Shown here: in pieces, positions 63,734 to 64,000 of the stretch
How the letters are laid out: every line of letters begins with the position of its first letter
Position numbering within the stretch: the stretch's first letter is position 1
Origin: Oscillospiraceae bacterium
GTDB taxonomy: Bacteria; Bacillota; Clostridia; Oscillospirales; Ruminococcaceae
NCBI GenBank assembly: GCA_021199335.1
Contig: JAJQIG010000029.1
Location: 1 to 64,000 of the forward strand
Reading direction: 5' to 3'
DNA length: 64,000 bases
Program-made: the position numbers and the translations under genes
The notes under the pieces: generated by a model
Told to the model about the DNA's origin: nothing
Seen by the model: the letters and a program-made list of their open reading frames with translations, nothing else
Databases searched by the model: none

Positions 63734-64000
63734 AGCAGACACATCTTTTCTAACATTTTTTCTGCGAGTGTAAGTGAGGCTTCCATGTCGGAAACTTTTG
63801 CGGCACTTGCAGGAGAATGAAGATAACGGCATGGAATAGAAATTGCCATAGTTCTGACTCCACTCCTTGTTATATGAATAGCTCCGCTGTCATTTCCGCC
63901 TGCAACCATGGTTTTAGTTTGCCACGGAATGTGATTCTCCTCCGCAATCTGCTTTGAAAGGAGATACAGCTCTCTATCATATACAGTCGAACGATCCATA
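63730..64000 (-). CDS. M42-family aminopeptidase, C-terminal part (cut by window edge)
   Basis: The last ~90 residues of a cobalt/zinc M42 (glutamyl aminopeptidase/endoglucanase M-type) peptidase. The conserved end is visible: MDRSTVYDRELYLLSKQIAE, AGGNDSGAIHITRSGV, and SIPCRYLHSPASAAKV with the metal-binding His. The frame is open at the window edge and the Met at 63997-63999 is internal, so the N-terminal part and active-site acid lie outside. It is translationally coupled to the GNAT gene. Confidence 0.88.
   Translation of the reverse strand, partial: MDRSTVYDRELYLLSKQIAEENHIPWQTKTMVAGGNDSGAIHITRSGVRTMAISIPCRYLHSPASAAKVSDMEASLTLAEKMLEKMCLL

Noticed and set aside
1-64000. CRISPR array, prophage, transposon or integrative element
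   Set aside because: No spaced direct repeats, integrase, transposase, phage structural genes or attachment duplications next to the single tRNA were seen.

Overview
The window reads as chromosomal DNA of an AT-rich, spore-forming anaerobic Firmicute of the Clostridia, probably an Oscillospiraceae/Ruminococcaceae-type gut or rumen bacterium (inference). The pointers are a tryptophan T-box leader, a class A RNase P RNA, dipicolinate synthase genes, a rubredoxin-first rubrerythrin, a lipoprotein GH5 glycosidase, an archaeal-type AspRS beside gatCAB, and sigma-A promoters with 16-18 bp spacers in most gene-free gaps. No insertion sequence, prophage, integrase or CRISPR array was seen; most of the window is core genome.

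Layout. 0-1.3 kb: a decayed radical-SAM gene directly behind an HTH/DUF5680 regulator. 1.5-8.5 kb: the trp operon trpE-trpGD-trpC-trpF-trpB-trpA (minus strand) behind a T-box. 8.6-10.7 kb: asnB and tRNA-Leu(CAA). 10.8-14.6 kb: two TrkA-type K+ regulators and a long FtsA-like ATPase. 14.6-20.1 kb: a divergent type IIA topoisomerase pair (parC/parE-like) downstream of prmA. 20.1-22.7 kb: decayed sequence, an AraC regulator and a GH5 lipoprotein. 22.7-29.7 kb: rnpB and gltBD. 29.7-31.5 kb: nifS-nifU. 31.6-37.2 kb: a PfkB kinase, a lipid kinase, a PHP phosphoesterase, malic enzyme, a TSCPD protein and a YdcF protein. 37.2-42.9 kb: radC-uvrB-uvrA. 43.2-45.8 kb: an RluA enzyme, then dpaA-dpaB. 45.8-51.0 kb: a three-gene TerB-N / BrxD-like ATPase / Lhr-like helicase operon. 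51.0-56.8 kb: rubrerythrin, then moxR-DUF58-transglutaminase. 56.9-61.6 kb: gatC-gatA-gatB-aspS. 61.7-64 kb: a YnbB-type PLP enzyme, a GNAT enzyme and the end of an M42 peptidase.

The strongest candidate for a little-described system is the operon at 45.9-51.0 kb. It encodes a TerB_N protein, a DUF2791/BrxD-like P-loop ATPase and a BrxHI/Lhr-type SF2 helicase, without the BREX methylase, PglZ phosphatase or any tellurite-resistance gene. Its promoter carries a near-consensus Gram-positive LexA box between -35 and -10, and a weaker LexA-like palindrome sits at the nearby radC-uvrB-uvrA promoter. This suggests an SOS-induced DNA-processing module, either for repair or for defence.

Other themes: Asn-tRNA is probably made indirectly by a relaxed-specificity AspRS and GatCAB from one operon; gltBD and asnB handle nitrogen assimilation; nifSU builds Fe-S clusters that GltBD needs; and dpaAB has a sigma-K-like promoter, which fits mother-cell expression during sporulation.
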